From CAZMVY01 sp964617875 (GTDB lineage Bacteria > Planctomycetota > Phycisphaerae > UBA1845 > PWPN01), in contig CAZUAI010000001.1 of NCBI GenBank assembly GCA_964617875.1, forward strand, positions 62,001 through 126,000: a stretch of 64,000 bases of DNA, read 5' to 3'. The position numbers and the translations under genes are program-made. Below, piece by piece: positions 25,524 to 33,104 of the stretch; the stretch's first letter is position 1; every line of letters begins with the position of its first letter. Below the pieces are notes generated by a model. That model ran no database searches and had not been told where the DNA came from. It saw nothing but the letters and a program-made list of their open reading frames with translations.

Positions 25524-26751
25524 AGACCGCGTCGATCATCGCGTTCAGCCTGGTGCGATAGTACCTGAACTCCTCCCACGGGACCTCGGGGGGAATGAAG
25601 TGGTCGCCGAAGGGGACGTAGCCGCCCGTTTTCAGAACGGCCTCCACCGGCTCGAGGATCTCGTCGACGCGGGCCTGGCCGCAGCCGATCTCGGATTTCG
25701 GCACGCCGCCCAGGATCTGGAGCTCCGGGTACTCGCGGCGGACCTTGACGATGTCCATGCCGCAGTGCGTCTCGAACGGGTACATGCCCGTCACGCCGAC
25801 GGAGAGGAACAGCGGGATCAGCGAATTGCAATCGCCGTCGGTGTCGACGAAGAAGATCCTCATCCCGCGGGCCTTGAGGAAGTCGATCATGCGTTTGTAG
25901 TACGGCAGCATGAACTCGCGGACGAGGTCGAGCGAGACCATCGGGCCCTTGCCGGCGGAGATGTCCTCCCAGAAGTGGATGTGGTCCACCTCGACCTGTG
26001 AGAGGACCTGCTCGTAGACGGCGATCCAGACGTCGGTAAACGTACTGAGCATGTCGTGCAGGAGCCCGGGCTCGTCGTAGTACCAGTAGAACAGTTTTTC
26101 GTAACCGAGCAGGTGGGCGAGTGTGCCGAAATAGCCGTGCGGGTAGCCGCCGATGGCAAGCGGGTAGTCGCGGGCCTTGTATTCCTTCACAAGTTGCGGC
26201 CAGTGCTTCGGGAAGCGCTTCGAAACGTCCTTGACGTTCAGCCGCTCGGCCTTGAGGCGCTTCCAGTCGTCCCAGCCGTCGATCGGGCCGCGCACGGTGG
26301 TGGGAATCGTCGCCTCCTGTTTCATGAAGATCCGCTCAACGCCGTCCACATCGACGTAGACGAACCGTTCGTCGGTCTCCTGGAGGACCTTGACGTCGAA
26401 CATCGGCTCCCAGAGCAGGTTCACATCCACCATGACCTGTGTGTAGTCCATGCCGAAGTACGTGCGGACGTCATGATCGAGCGGGAAGCCCTGCGTGGGC
26501 CAGTAGAGCCCGCCGGCCATGATCGGCAGGCCGGCCGGCAGCCGGTCGGTCCTGCGGCAGTTCCACGCGGCGGCGTAGAGCGTCGAGGTCGGCGTCGTCA
26601 CCTCGAGCGGGATGACGGGGTACCGCCGCTTCGGCAGGCCCTGGGCGTACCAGTTGTCGATCGTGGCGCCCCAGTAGCCGAACTCCCACTTCATGGTGGG
26701 GACGCGGGTATTGAAGTTCATCACCTCGAGGAACCGTTCGCGACCGGTCAT
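25522..26751 (-). CDS. Uroporphyrinogen-decarboxylase-like protein (URO-D/methyltransferase superfamily)
   Basis: 409 residues with the TIM-barrel pattern of the UroD/MtbA-like superfamily: MTGRERFLEVMNFN at the N-terminus, WEDISAGKGPMVSLDLVREF near 285, FVDTDGDCNSLIPLFLSVGV near 322 and LQILGGVPKSEI near 365, ending GGYVPFGDHFIPPEVPWEEF. Two features argue against a true HemE: the N-terminal RxP-type porphyrin-binding sequence is replaced by a tryptophan/tyrosine-rich segment, and no haem genes are nearby. Many planctomycetes and other bacteria carry such paralogues of unknown substrate, some related to corrinoid methyltransferases; the GD/H motif near the C-terminus (FGDHFIPPEV) is shared with those. 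The ATG at 26751 has GGAG about 10 nt upstream. Confidence 0.85.
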   Translation of the reverse strand: MTGRERFLEVMNFNTRVPTMKWEFGYWGATIDNWYAQGLPKRRYPVIPLEVTTPTSTLYAAAWNCRRTDRLPAGLPIMAGGLYWPTQGFPLDHDVRTYFGMDYTQVMVDVNLLWEPMFDVKVLQETDERFVYVDVDGVERIFMKQEATIPTTVRGPIDGWDDWKRLKAERLNVKDVSKRFPKHWPQLVKEYKARDYPLAIGGYPHGYFGTLAHLLGYEKLFYWYYDEPGLLHDMLSTFTDVWIAVYEQVLSQVEVDHIHFWEDISAGKGPMVSLDLVREFMLPYYKRMIDFLKARGMRIFFVDTDGDCNSLIPLFLSVGVTGMYPFETHCGMDIVKVRREYPELQILGGVPKSEIGCGQARVDEILEPVEAVLKTGGYVPFGDHFIPPEVPWEEFRYYRTRLNAMIDAV

Positions 26752-27143
26752 GGCATCGTGCTCCGCAAGAAGACGGCGGACCAGGACGTTAACGAAGTCC
26801 GCCCCGGATCGTCCATTCTACGGCGGCGCGCTGACGATCGCGGAGCGATCATGCCCTCCGTGCGCCGACGGACGGGCATGGAACGAGATTCTCGCGGCTT
26901 CGCGCGCAAACGCAAGATCGGGGAAGGCGTGACCAAAGAGACAGAGCCCGGATCGCGAGCGACGGGTGGCTCTGCGAAAACCGCGGACCCCGCGAACACG
27001 GTGCCCGTCCCCGTGGCTCTCTCGCTGGAAGCAAGAGACGACCGGCGGCCGGGCTTTCGAGGTCGCGCGTATGCGGTCCCGAAGAACCGGGCCGCCTGGA
27101 CGCCTGTGTGCCGGCACGCTGGCGGAGTATACTGCGAGAGGTC
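26752..27143. other. Divergent intergenic region with a family C repeat
   Basis: 392 nt between the UroD-like gene (minus) and the membrane-anchored gene (plus). No coding sequence is convincing. It holds one dispersed palindromic repeat (26942-26974). The 3' part (GGAGTATACTGCGAGAGG) includes a TATACT-like box just before the next gene, a possible -10 element that I cannot confirm. Confidence 0.5.
26942..26974. repeat. Dispersed palindromic repeat, family C, copy 2
   Basis: CAGAGCC and GGCTCTG arms enclose CGGATCGCGAGCGACGGGT. The core matches the GAGCCCGGAGCGCGAGCGA type of copy 1. Confidence 0.6.
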
Positions 27144-28601
27144 ATGATACCGACAACGACGGAGCCCGCGGCGCAGACGAACGGTCCGGTCAGTCGTCGC
27201 GTTCGTTGGAAGCGGTGGGTCGTGCTGGGCGCGGCATTGCTGCTGCTCGGGGCCTTCGGGCGGTTCGCGTACCTGCGGATCACACGGCAGCCGACGCCGC
27301 GGCCGGAGCATTGGATCGCCGTGATGGCGGCGCTTAACCCGCCGCCGCCCGGAGCGATCGCGCCGAACCGGGCTGAAGGGCTCCTCTCGAGCCTGCCTTG
27401 GGAGTCCGACCCCGCCCTCGTTGCCGCCACCATGCCCGCCGCCGGCGGAATGACACACCCGTTTGATGTCTCTCGTCTGTTGGACGGGAGCTGGGACCTC
27501 AGCCGCCCTGACTGCGCGGCCGTCGATGTAATCTTTCGGGGGGATGTGTTCAAGACGGCGCGATCGAAGATGAACGAGGCCACACGGGCGGGCTGGCAGT
27601 GTACGATGATGCTTGATTACGATACCCTGCTGCCGTGGCTGCCCCCCGCTCGGCGATGGTGCAAATGGCTCGCGGTTCATTCGCGATGGGTCATCGAGTC
27701 CGGCGGCGATCCGAACGAAGCGGTGGAGGACTGGCTGATCGCCCTGCGTCTGGCGCGCCAGATGCGGCGGCCCCAGGCGACCGACCTGTGGCTCGTCGAG
27801 GCGGCGTGCATGTCGCTGGTGGCCGAGGAGATGATGCTCGCGGCCCCGCGCACCGGCGGTCGCGTGGATGTGTCCATCCTTGCCCGGGAGGTGGATGCCA
27901 TCCTGGGGCCGCCGCCGCGTCCGCGGGACATTCTGGCCGGCGAGTACGTCATGCTGCGGCACTTCCTGGAGAAGGTCTTCGTCCGTGAAGACGGCGACTG
28001 GATCGACGTCAGCGAGGCGGCGGCCTCGTCGGCATCCTCGCGGTGGGGAAGATCGGGCGCCCGTCCGTCGCGATGGTGGAACCTGCTGTCGCCTCTGTTC
28101 CACAATCTGCCGGAGGCGCAACGGCGACTGGACCGGCATTTCGGCCAATACGACGCGTGCACCGACCTCGTTCAGTGCGAACAGTTCAGGGAAGACGACA
28201 TCCACGAGGCTCCCGAAGCCTTTACCGTCCTCGACGGCGCCGTGGACGGGCCGCCCTGGTTCGGCCGAGCAATCACCCTCTGCTACCGCGCTCGGTGCGA
28301 CATGGAGGCCGCGCTGGCCATGCTGGCAATCGAGGCGTTTCGCCACCGGAACGGGCGGTATCCTGAGCGGCTCGACGACCTGGTGTCGGGGTATCTGCCA
28401 CGGTTGCCGATCGACTACGCGGACCACCGCCCGCTGCGCTACCGGCGAAAGGACGACGACTACGTCCTGTACAGCATCGGCACAAATGGCCTGGACGACG
28501 GCGGAAGATCGAGCAACGCGAAGCGGCGGCGGGATTATGAGGGCAACGGCGACGCCGTGTTCACGCAAGGCCAGCGCGCCCAGTTGGATCCAAACCAGTG
28601 A
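27144..28601 (+). CDS. Membrane-anchored protein of unknown function
   Basis: About 485 residues. One N-terminal transmembrane helix (WVVLGAALLLLGAFGRFAYL, about 22-41) anchors a large extracytoplasmic part that is helical and charged, with no recognised domain (RWVIESGGDPNEAVEDWLIALRL, TDLWLVEAACMSLVAEEMML). Near the C-terminus, a segment AALAMLAIEAFRHRNGRYPE resembles the helix that follows type IV pilin-like or DUF-type planctomycete proteins (RY PERLDDLVPGYL pattern), then YRRKDDDYVLYSIGTNGLDDGG, which is very similar to the ends of type II secretion pseudopilin-like proteins in this phylum. I start at the ATG at 27144 with GAGAGG just upstream. The stop overlaps the next gene's GTG start. 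Confidence 0.75.
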   Translation: MIPTTTEPAAQTNGPVSRRVRWKRWVVLGAALLLLGAFGRFAYLRITRQPTPRPEHWIAVMAALNPPPPGAIAPNRAEGLLSSLPWESDPALVAATMPAAGGMTHPFDVSRLLDGSWDLSRPDCAAVDVIFRGDVFKTARSKMNEATRAGWQCTMMLDYDTLLPWLPPARRWCKWLAVHSRWVIESGGDPNEAVEDWLIALRLARQMRRPQATDLWLVEAACMSLVAEEMMLAAPRTGGRVDVSILAREVDAILGPPPRPRDILAGEYVMLRHFLEKVFVREDGDWIDVSEAAASSASSRWGRSGARPSRWWNLLSPLFHNLPEAQRRLDRHFGQYDACTDLVQCEQFREDDIHEAPEAFTVLDGAVDGPPWFGRAITLCYRARCDMEAALAMLAIEAFRHRNGRYPERLDDLVSGYLPRLPIDYADHRPLRYRRKDDDYVLYSIGTNGLDDGGRSSNAKRRRDYEGNGDAVFTQGQRAQLDPNQ

Positions 28602-30028
28602 CCACGACGACTCCGAAGCCGGATCCTCCGCCGCCCGTCGCCGACACGCACGTGGCGCACAGTCTCCCGCCCACGGCACCGCCGCCGGAGCCGGCGCAGC
28701 CGGTCGGTTTCTTCAAGGGCCTCATGCTGTTCTGGCTGATGCCCCGCCGGTACGGCCCGCACCTAGCCGTGGGGTCGCTCTGGCGTGCCATCGCCGCCCA
28801 TGTGTTGTCGGTCGTCTGCCTGCTGATGCTCATCGCGGCGATCATTGCTTCGGAAGAATGCGGCCGCCACGACTTCAGTCTGCACAGGATGCGCATCGCA
28901 GCCGCCCAGGCCGTCCTTGTTGCCGCCGAGGTGTCTGCATCGGGTTCGGCGAGTTGGCTGCCGCCCGTCCTGGTGTTCCTGGCCATCCCCGCGGCCGTCG
29001 CGGGGGTGCTGCTGGTCGCCACGGCTTTGATGCCCTGGTGCGCCGGCGGTGACAGCGCCTGGTCGGTCTGGAAACGCAGCGTCAAAAACACGTACTGGTC
29101 CACCACGATCCTCATCCCCGGCTCCGTGATTGGCGCGGCGGCGTATGCTTCCCGCGAACGCTGGAGCGCCGAAGACCGTTACATGGCGGACCTCGTCCTC
29201 GTCGTCTCGATCCTGCTGACCGTCGCTGTGGCGGGTTTTCTGTTGATCCGCATGCTCGTCGTCGGGGCGAGCCGGTACGTGGGCGAGGCCGTCGGGCCGG
29301 CGTTTTCGCCGCGCGAGCTGCTCTGCGACGAGTGCGGCTACCGGATCGTCGGCCTGCCGCTCGAGACGCGTTGCCCCGAGTGCGGCCTGCCGGTTCGCGA
29401 TTCGCTGCCGGGCGGGCGACGGCGGCCGACGTTGTGGGAGCAGCATGAGTTCCGGCCGCGCGGGTTCGTCGAGCTGCTGCGGATGCAGGGGGAGGTGCTG
29501 CGCGGGGATTCGCTCTTCCGGCGGGTGCCGGTGCAGCAGGGCCTGTCGGCGGCGCGGCACTTCTGGTGGGCGACATTCCTGCTGATGGAGCTGGTCTTCC
29601 TCGGCATGCTGCGGCTCACATACACGATCAGCACGGAGCGAAACTTCTGGGCGCTCGATGCGCTGAACGCGGGCTGCGTCGCCGCAGCGGTCATTCCGCT
29701 GCTGGTCCAGGTGCTCATGATGTCTGCCGGATGCCTGCTGGCGCAGCTCGCGTACGGCATACGCGACTACCGCGTCTCGGCGGTGGTGTGCTACTACGCC
29801 GCGCCGCTGCTATGGCCGCTGATCGGCGTTTGCGCGGCGGCGTGGTTGACCTTTGCCGGCCCGTGGTCATCCGCGATCGCAAGGGCGACGTTCCGGTTGC
29901 CGGTCCTCCGCCTGAGCGTATTGCAGATGCTGGCGGTCCTGGTCGCCGCCGGGATCGTCGCGGCGCTCGGTTTCCACTGGTCGCGATTGACCGCCGCCCT
30001 CCGTGCCGCTCGGCATGCGAATGTGTGA
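28598..30028 (+). CDS. Multi-pass membrane protein with internal zinc ribbon
   Basis: 476 residues. A Pro-rich N-terminus leads to several transmembrane helices (about 65-90, 115-150, 170-190, 205-225), a zinc ribbon LLCDECGYRIVGLPLETRCPECG (about 245-267) and a further membrane region (about 325-350, 360-385, 395-430, 440-465). The ribbon is of the same form as in the protein at 4564 in this window, there at the N-terminus. The GTG start overlaps the previous gene's stop as GTGA, so the two are coupled in translation. No enzymatic motif is visible; a membrane assembly or sensing role is possible but is speculation. Confidence 0.8.
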   Translation: MTTTTPKPDPPPPVADTHVAHSLPPTAPPPEPAQPVGFFKGLMLFWLMPRRYGPHLAVGSLWRAIAAHVLSVVCLLMLIAAIIASEECGRHDFSLHRMRIAAAQAVLVAAEVSASGSASWLPPVLVFLAIPAAVAGVLLVATALMPWCAGGDSAWSVWKRSVKNTYWSTTILIPGSVIGAAAYASRERWSAEDRYMADLVLVVSILLTVAVAGFLLIRMLVVGASRYVGEAVGPAFSPRELLCDECGYRIVGLPLETRCPECGLPVRDSLPGGRRRPTLWEQHEFRPRGFVELLRMQGEVLRGDSLFRRVPVQQGLSAARHFWWATFLLMELVFLGMLRLTYTISTERNFWALDALNAGCVAAAVIPLLVQVLMMSAGCLLAQLAYGIRDYRVSAVVCYYAAPLLWPLIGVCAAAWLTFAGPWSSAIARATFRLPVLRLSVLQMLAVLVAAGIVAALGFHWSRLTAALRAARHANV

Positions 30029-30043
30029 GGCGGCGAGCGAACG

Positions 30044-31150
30044 CTACTTGAAGCTCTTCAGCCACGCGACGCCGGCGCCGCCGGTGTTCGGGTTGGCCCA
30101 CGGGACGACCTCGCCGCCGAAGATTTCCGGGGCGCGCCCGCCGGCGACCGTGTGACCGATGACCCAGCCCATCGCCGCGCCGAAGATCACGTCCGAGAGC
30201 CAGTGCTCGCCGTCGTCCATCCGCTCGATCGCCACGAGCGTCGTCAGGCCGTACAACGGCACGCCCACCAGCGGCCCGTAGGCCTCGTCCATGACCGCGG
30301 CCAGCGTCATCGTGCTCGAGACGTGGCCGGAGGGCCACGCCCAGTGCTCGCCGTTGGGACTCCGGTCGCAGACGGCCAGCTTGAGCAGGACCGTGCTGAC
30401 GTCATTGATGATCAGCGCGGAGAAGAGCGAGCGGCCGACCTCGTACGTCTTCGTGTGCGGGAGCTGCTGGCCGGCGAGGTACATCACGCCGGCGACGGCG
30501 AAGTGGATGCCCGGGTTGCCGAGCGTCGCAAACGTGTCGGGCCAGTCGCCGTTGAAAGTCTTGCCGTTGCCGTAGTAGTCGGCCACATCCTCGTCGGCCT
30601 CGGGGCGCAGGGCGATCGACGCGGCGCCGGACAGGCCGAGGATGATCAGGTTGGGGACGTTCGTGTAGACGCGCCTGGTGTCGCGCCAGAGTTCGGCGGG
30701 CATCCGTTTGACGTCACGCACAACCGTGTCGCCGAAGCCGGGGAGCGGCCCCCGCTCGACGGCGGGCTGCGTCCCGGCGGGGCGGCTGGTCGTCTCGACC
30801 TGTGATGTCGCGGCATCTTCGGCGGCGGGATCGGCCGCCGACGCGGCCAGCAGGAAGCGATCCTCTTCCCGCGCGGCTCTACCCCCCGCTTCACGCGAGA
30901 CGTCGGGGGCGGCCGCAAACGCCCGCTCGCGCCTCGGGCTCGACTCCGCCCCCCTCCCCCGGCCCTCTCCCCCATGGGGAGAGAAAGGATTGGCGCGCGC
31001 GGCCAGACGTTGCCTTGCGACGTCCGAAGCCTCTTGCGCCCAGGAACCGCTTGACGGCCCTGGTGGCGTCGTCTGACATCCGAAGACAAGCGTGACGACC
31101 AGGAGGCAGAACGCCTCCGCCGATCGGCGAGCGAGAAACCGTGACTGCAT
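30044..31150 (-). CDS. PAP2-family phosphatase, exported lipoprotein
   Basis: 368 residues. The N-terminal signal ends in a lipobox-like VFGC (about 22-25). The C-terminal part is a PAP2/phosphatidic-acid phosphatase domain with its three signature blocks: KLAVCDRSP (about 262-270), WPSGHVSST (about 277-285) and the later ERMDDGEHWLSD (about 313-324) with the catalytic His-Asp. Several hydrophobic segments separate them. Such enzymes remove phosphate from lipid phosphates such as undecaprenyl pyrophosphate or phosphatidate. Between the lipobox and the enzyme lies a ~120-residue low-complexity linker, part of which (about 52-78) is encoded by a dispersed palindromic repeat read in frame. It is convergent with the zinc-ribbon gene and 8 nt upstream lies the TPR gene. 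Confidence 0.88.
   Translation of the reverse strand: MQSRFLARRSAEAFCLLVVTLVFGCQTTPPGPSSGSWAQEASDVARQRLAARANPFSPHGGEGRGRGAESSPRRERAFAAAPDVSREAGGRAAREEDRFLLAASAADPAAEDAATSQVETTSRPAGTQPAVERGPLPGFGDTVVRDVKRMPAELWRDTRRVYTNVPNLIILGLSGAASIALRPEADEDVADYYGNGKTFNGDWPDTFATLGNPGIHFAVAGVMYLAGQQLPHTKTYEVGRSLFSALIINDVSTVLLKLAVCDRSPNGEHWAWPSGHVSSTMTLAAVMDEAYGPLVGVPLYGLTTLVAIERMDDGEHWLSDVIFGAAMGWVIGHTVAGGRAPEIFGGEVVPWANPNTGGAGVAWLKSFK
30921..30941. repeat. Dispersed palindromic repeat, family C, copy 3 (inside PAP2 gene)
   Basis: GCCCGCTCGCGCCTCGGGCT, the complement of GAGCCCGGAGCGCGAGCGA-type copies at 25502 and 26942. It is translated in frame as part of the PAP2 linker (SPRRERAF). Confidence 0.55.
30965..30983. 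repeat. Perfect palindrome inside the PAP2 linker
   Basis: CTCTCCCC-CAT-GGGGAGAG, an 8-bp perfect stem with a 3-nt loop. It is translated in frame in the PAP2 protein. A related CCCTCTC/GAGAGGG palindrome lies at 25470. Both lie close to a family C repeat, so the two parts may belong to one composite element. Confidence 0.55.
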
Positions 31151-31157
31151 GGCTACC

Positions 31158-32162
31158 CTACTGGCTCAAGAAGACCGCGTTCGGATCGTCGGGCCGCGTC
31201 TGGTACTTCTCGACCAGCTTGCGGAGCTTGGGCTGCTGCGGGTTCAGCTCGAGCGAGCGGTGCCAGTGTTCCACCGCCGCCCGGCGGTCCTCGCCGCGCC
31301 TCCGGTCCGCCAGGTATCGGCCCATCTTGACGACGCCGAGGCCCGCGTGCGCCTCCGCGAGCTTCGGATCCACCGCCAGCGCCCGTTCGTAGCTGGCGAC
31401 GGCCTCATCGTACTTCTTTTCGCGGAAGAGGCAATACCCGAGCTGAGAGTGAGCCAGGGCCATCTCCGGATCGATCTTCGCGGCCAGTTGCAGGGCGTTT
31501 CTCGCGTTGGCGAAGCGGTCCTGCTTCATCAGCGTCGTGGCGAGGTTCACGAGAACCATCGGCTGGTTGCCGTCGCGTTCGAGCGACTCGTTGAACTCGT
31601 GGATGGCCTCGTAGAACTTGCCCTGCGCGTCGTACGCCACACCGAGGTTGCTGTGCGCGTAGGCACTGTCCGGGTTCAGGTCGATCGCCCGCTTGTAGAA
31701 CTCGATCGCCTGGTCCAGCTCGCCCTCCTGCTGGTAGCACACGCCGAGGTTCAGGTGCGCGTCGAAGCTGGTCGGCTCGAGTTCGCAGGCGTGGATGTAG
31801 GCCCGGATCGCGTCGCGGACCTGGCGAAGCTGGTAGTACACCTGGCCGAGCTGGTACGTGTCGCCGAAGCTGAACGGATTGAGCTTGACGGCCTCGGCAA
31901 AGGCCCTGGCGGCCTGCTCGTACTCGCCCTTGCGTTTGTAGATCATCCCCAGCGACGAATGGGCCACCGCCAGCCGCGGGTTGATCTCCACGGCCTTCTG
32001 GAACTCGGCCAAGGCGGCGTCGAGTTCGTCGGCCTCGAGCAGCCGGTCCCCGCGATGGAGCCGGTCCTTCGAGGCATAGTCCTTCCACAGGGCGCAACCC
32101 GACCCGGCCAGCATCACACATCCGGCCAGCAGCCAGCAGCATCCGCGCATCGCCCGTGTCAT
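31158..32162 (-). CDS. TPR-repeat lipoprotein
   Basis: About 334 residues. The signal peptide ends in the lipobox LAGSGC (about 18-23). Then come about eight consecutive 34-residue tetratricopeptide repeats, including AHSSLGMIYKRKGEYEQAA, AHLNLGVCYQQEGELDQAI, AHSNLGVAYDAQGKFYEAI and AHSQLGYCLFREKKYDEAV. TPR arrays bind partner proteins, so this is probably an envelope scaffold or assembly factor; a PilF/PilW-like role in pilus assembly is one possibility without further support. I start at the ATG at 32162, near the signal sequence; a second ATG at 32150 also fits. It precedes the PAP2 gene by 7 nt and is probably cotranscribed. Confidence 0.9.
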   Translation of the reverse strand: MTRAMRGCCWLLAGCVMLAGSGCALWKDYASKDRLHRGDRLLEADELDAALAEFQKAVEINPRLAVAHSSLGMIYKRKGEYEQAARAFAEAVKLNPFSFGDTYQLGQVYYQLRQVRDAIRAYIHACELEPTSFDAHLNLGVCYQQEGELDQAIEFYKRAIDLNPDSAYAHSNLGVAYDAQGKFYEAIHEFNESLERDGNQPMVLVNLATTLMKQDRFANARNALQLAAKIDPEMALAHSQLGYCLFREKKYDEAVASYERALAVDPKLAEAHAGLGVVKMGRYLADRRRGEDRRAAVEHWHRSLELNPQQPKLRKLVEKYQTRPDDPNAVFLSQ

Positions 32163-32357
32163 CCGCAACCCGCTTCGGGCAGACCCCGCCCGATCCGCGT
32201 CGCCCCTCGTTACCCAACGCTCTACGAATCGGGGCATCGTAACGAACGGCCCCCGTCCGGGCAAGCTCCGGCCGTCTTGGTTTTTGCGCCCGCCCGCGCT
32301 AAGATATCATCGTCGTTTCGGGGCATGAGGATTGATTTTTTTCGGACGTCCCTGCCG

Positions 32358-33104
32358 ATGCGAACCCTTCTGGCCATCCCCATCTATAACGAAGCCCGGT
32401 ATCTCCCCGGGGTGCTGGCCAGGGTACGGCGGCACATCGAGGACATTCTCCTCGTGGACGACGGCTCCACCGACGGGACGCCGGCCCTCATACGAGCGGA
32501 GCCGGGCGTATTCCACATCCGTCACCCCGAGAACCGCGGCTACGGGCAGAGCCTCATCGACGCCTTCGCCTTCGCCCGGCAGCGGGCCTACGACTGGCTC
32601 ATCACCATGGACTGCGACGAGCAGCACGAGCCCGCCCACATCCCGGAGTTCCTTGCCGCCGCCCGCGAAGACGACGCCGACCTGATCAGCGGCTCGCGGT
32701 ACATGAAGGCGCTCGAAAGCGACGGCCACCCGCCGCACGACCGGCGGACGATCAACGTCTGCATCACCCGGCTGCTGAACCGGCTGCTCGATCTCGGCAT
32801 CACGGACGCCTTCTGCGGCTTCAAGGCGTATCGCGTGGCCGCGCTCGCCCGGCTGAACATCACGATCCCCGGCTACGCGATGCCCCTGCAATTCTGGGTC
32901 CAGGCAGCGCGGGCCGGATTGCGGATCCGCGAGTTGCCCGTGCGCCTGATCTACAACGACCCCAACCGCCACTTTGGCGGGCAGCTTGACGACCCGCGGG
33001 CGCGGCTGCAACACTACCTCGATGTGCTCAGCGCGGAGCTGGGCATCGACACGAACGCACCGATCCAAGACATCACCGCGTGTACGGCCTGCCTCCGATG
33101 CTGA
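32358..33104 (+). CDS. Family 2 glycosyltransferase (dolichol-phosphate-mannose-synthase-like)
   Basis: About 248 residues, a GT-A fold glycosyltransferase. MRTLLAIPIYNEARYLPGVL begins the family 2 domain, HIEDILLVDDGSTDGTPALI gives the first Asp motif, and DWLITMDCDEQHEP near 90 is the DxD-type nucleotide-sugar/metal site. DAFCGFKAYRV near 155 and QFWVQAARAGLRIRELPVRLIY near 178 match polyprenyl-phosphate mannosyl/glucosyltransferases of the DPM1/ArnC type; a membrane helix is absent. It probably transfers a sugar from a nucleotide-sugar to a lipid carrier or glycan at the cytoplasmic face. The ATG at 32358 is preferred (typical N-terminus); an ATG at 32325 extends it by 11 residues. Its end overlaps the next gene by 7 nt. 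Confidence 0.9.
   Translation: MRTLLAIPIYNEARYLPGVLARVRRHIEDILLVDDGSTDGTPALIRAEPGVFHIRHPENRGYGQSLIDAFAFARQRAYDWLITMDCDEQHEPAHIPEFLAAAREDDADLISGSRYMKALESDGHPPHDRRTINVCITRLLNRLLDLGITDAFCGFKAYRVAALARLNITIPGYAMPLQFWVQAARAGLRIRELPVRLIYNDPNRHFGGQLDDPRARLQHYLDVLSAELGIDTNAPIQDITACTACLRC

Noticed and set aside
31092..32357. Upstream extension of the glycosyltransferase to 670 residues
   Set aside because: The added sequence is antisense to the TPR lipoprotein gene and reads as Arg/Val-rich shadow; GT2 proteins start with the MRTLLAIPIYNE segment.
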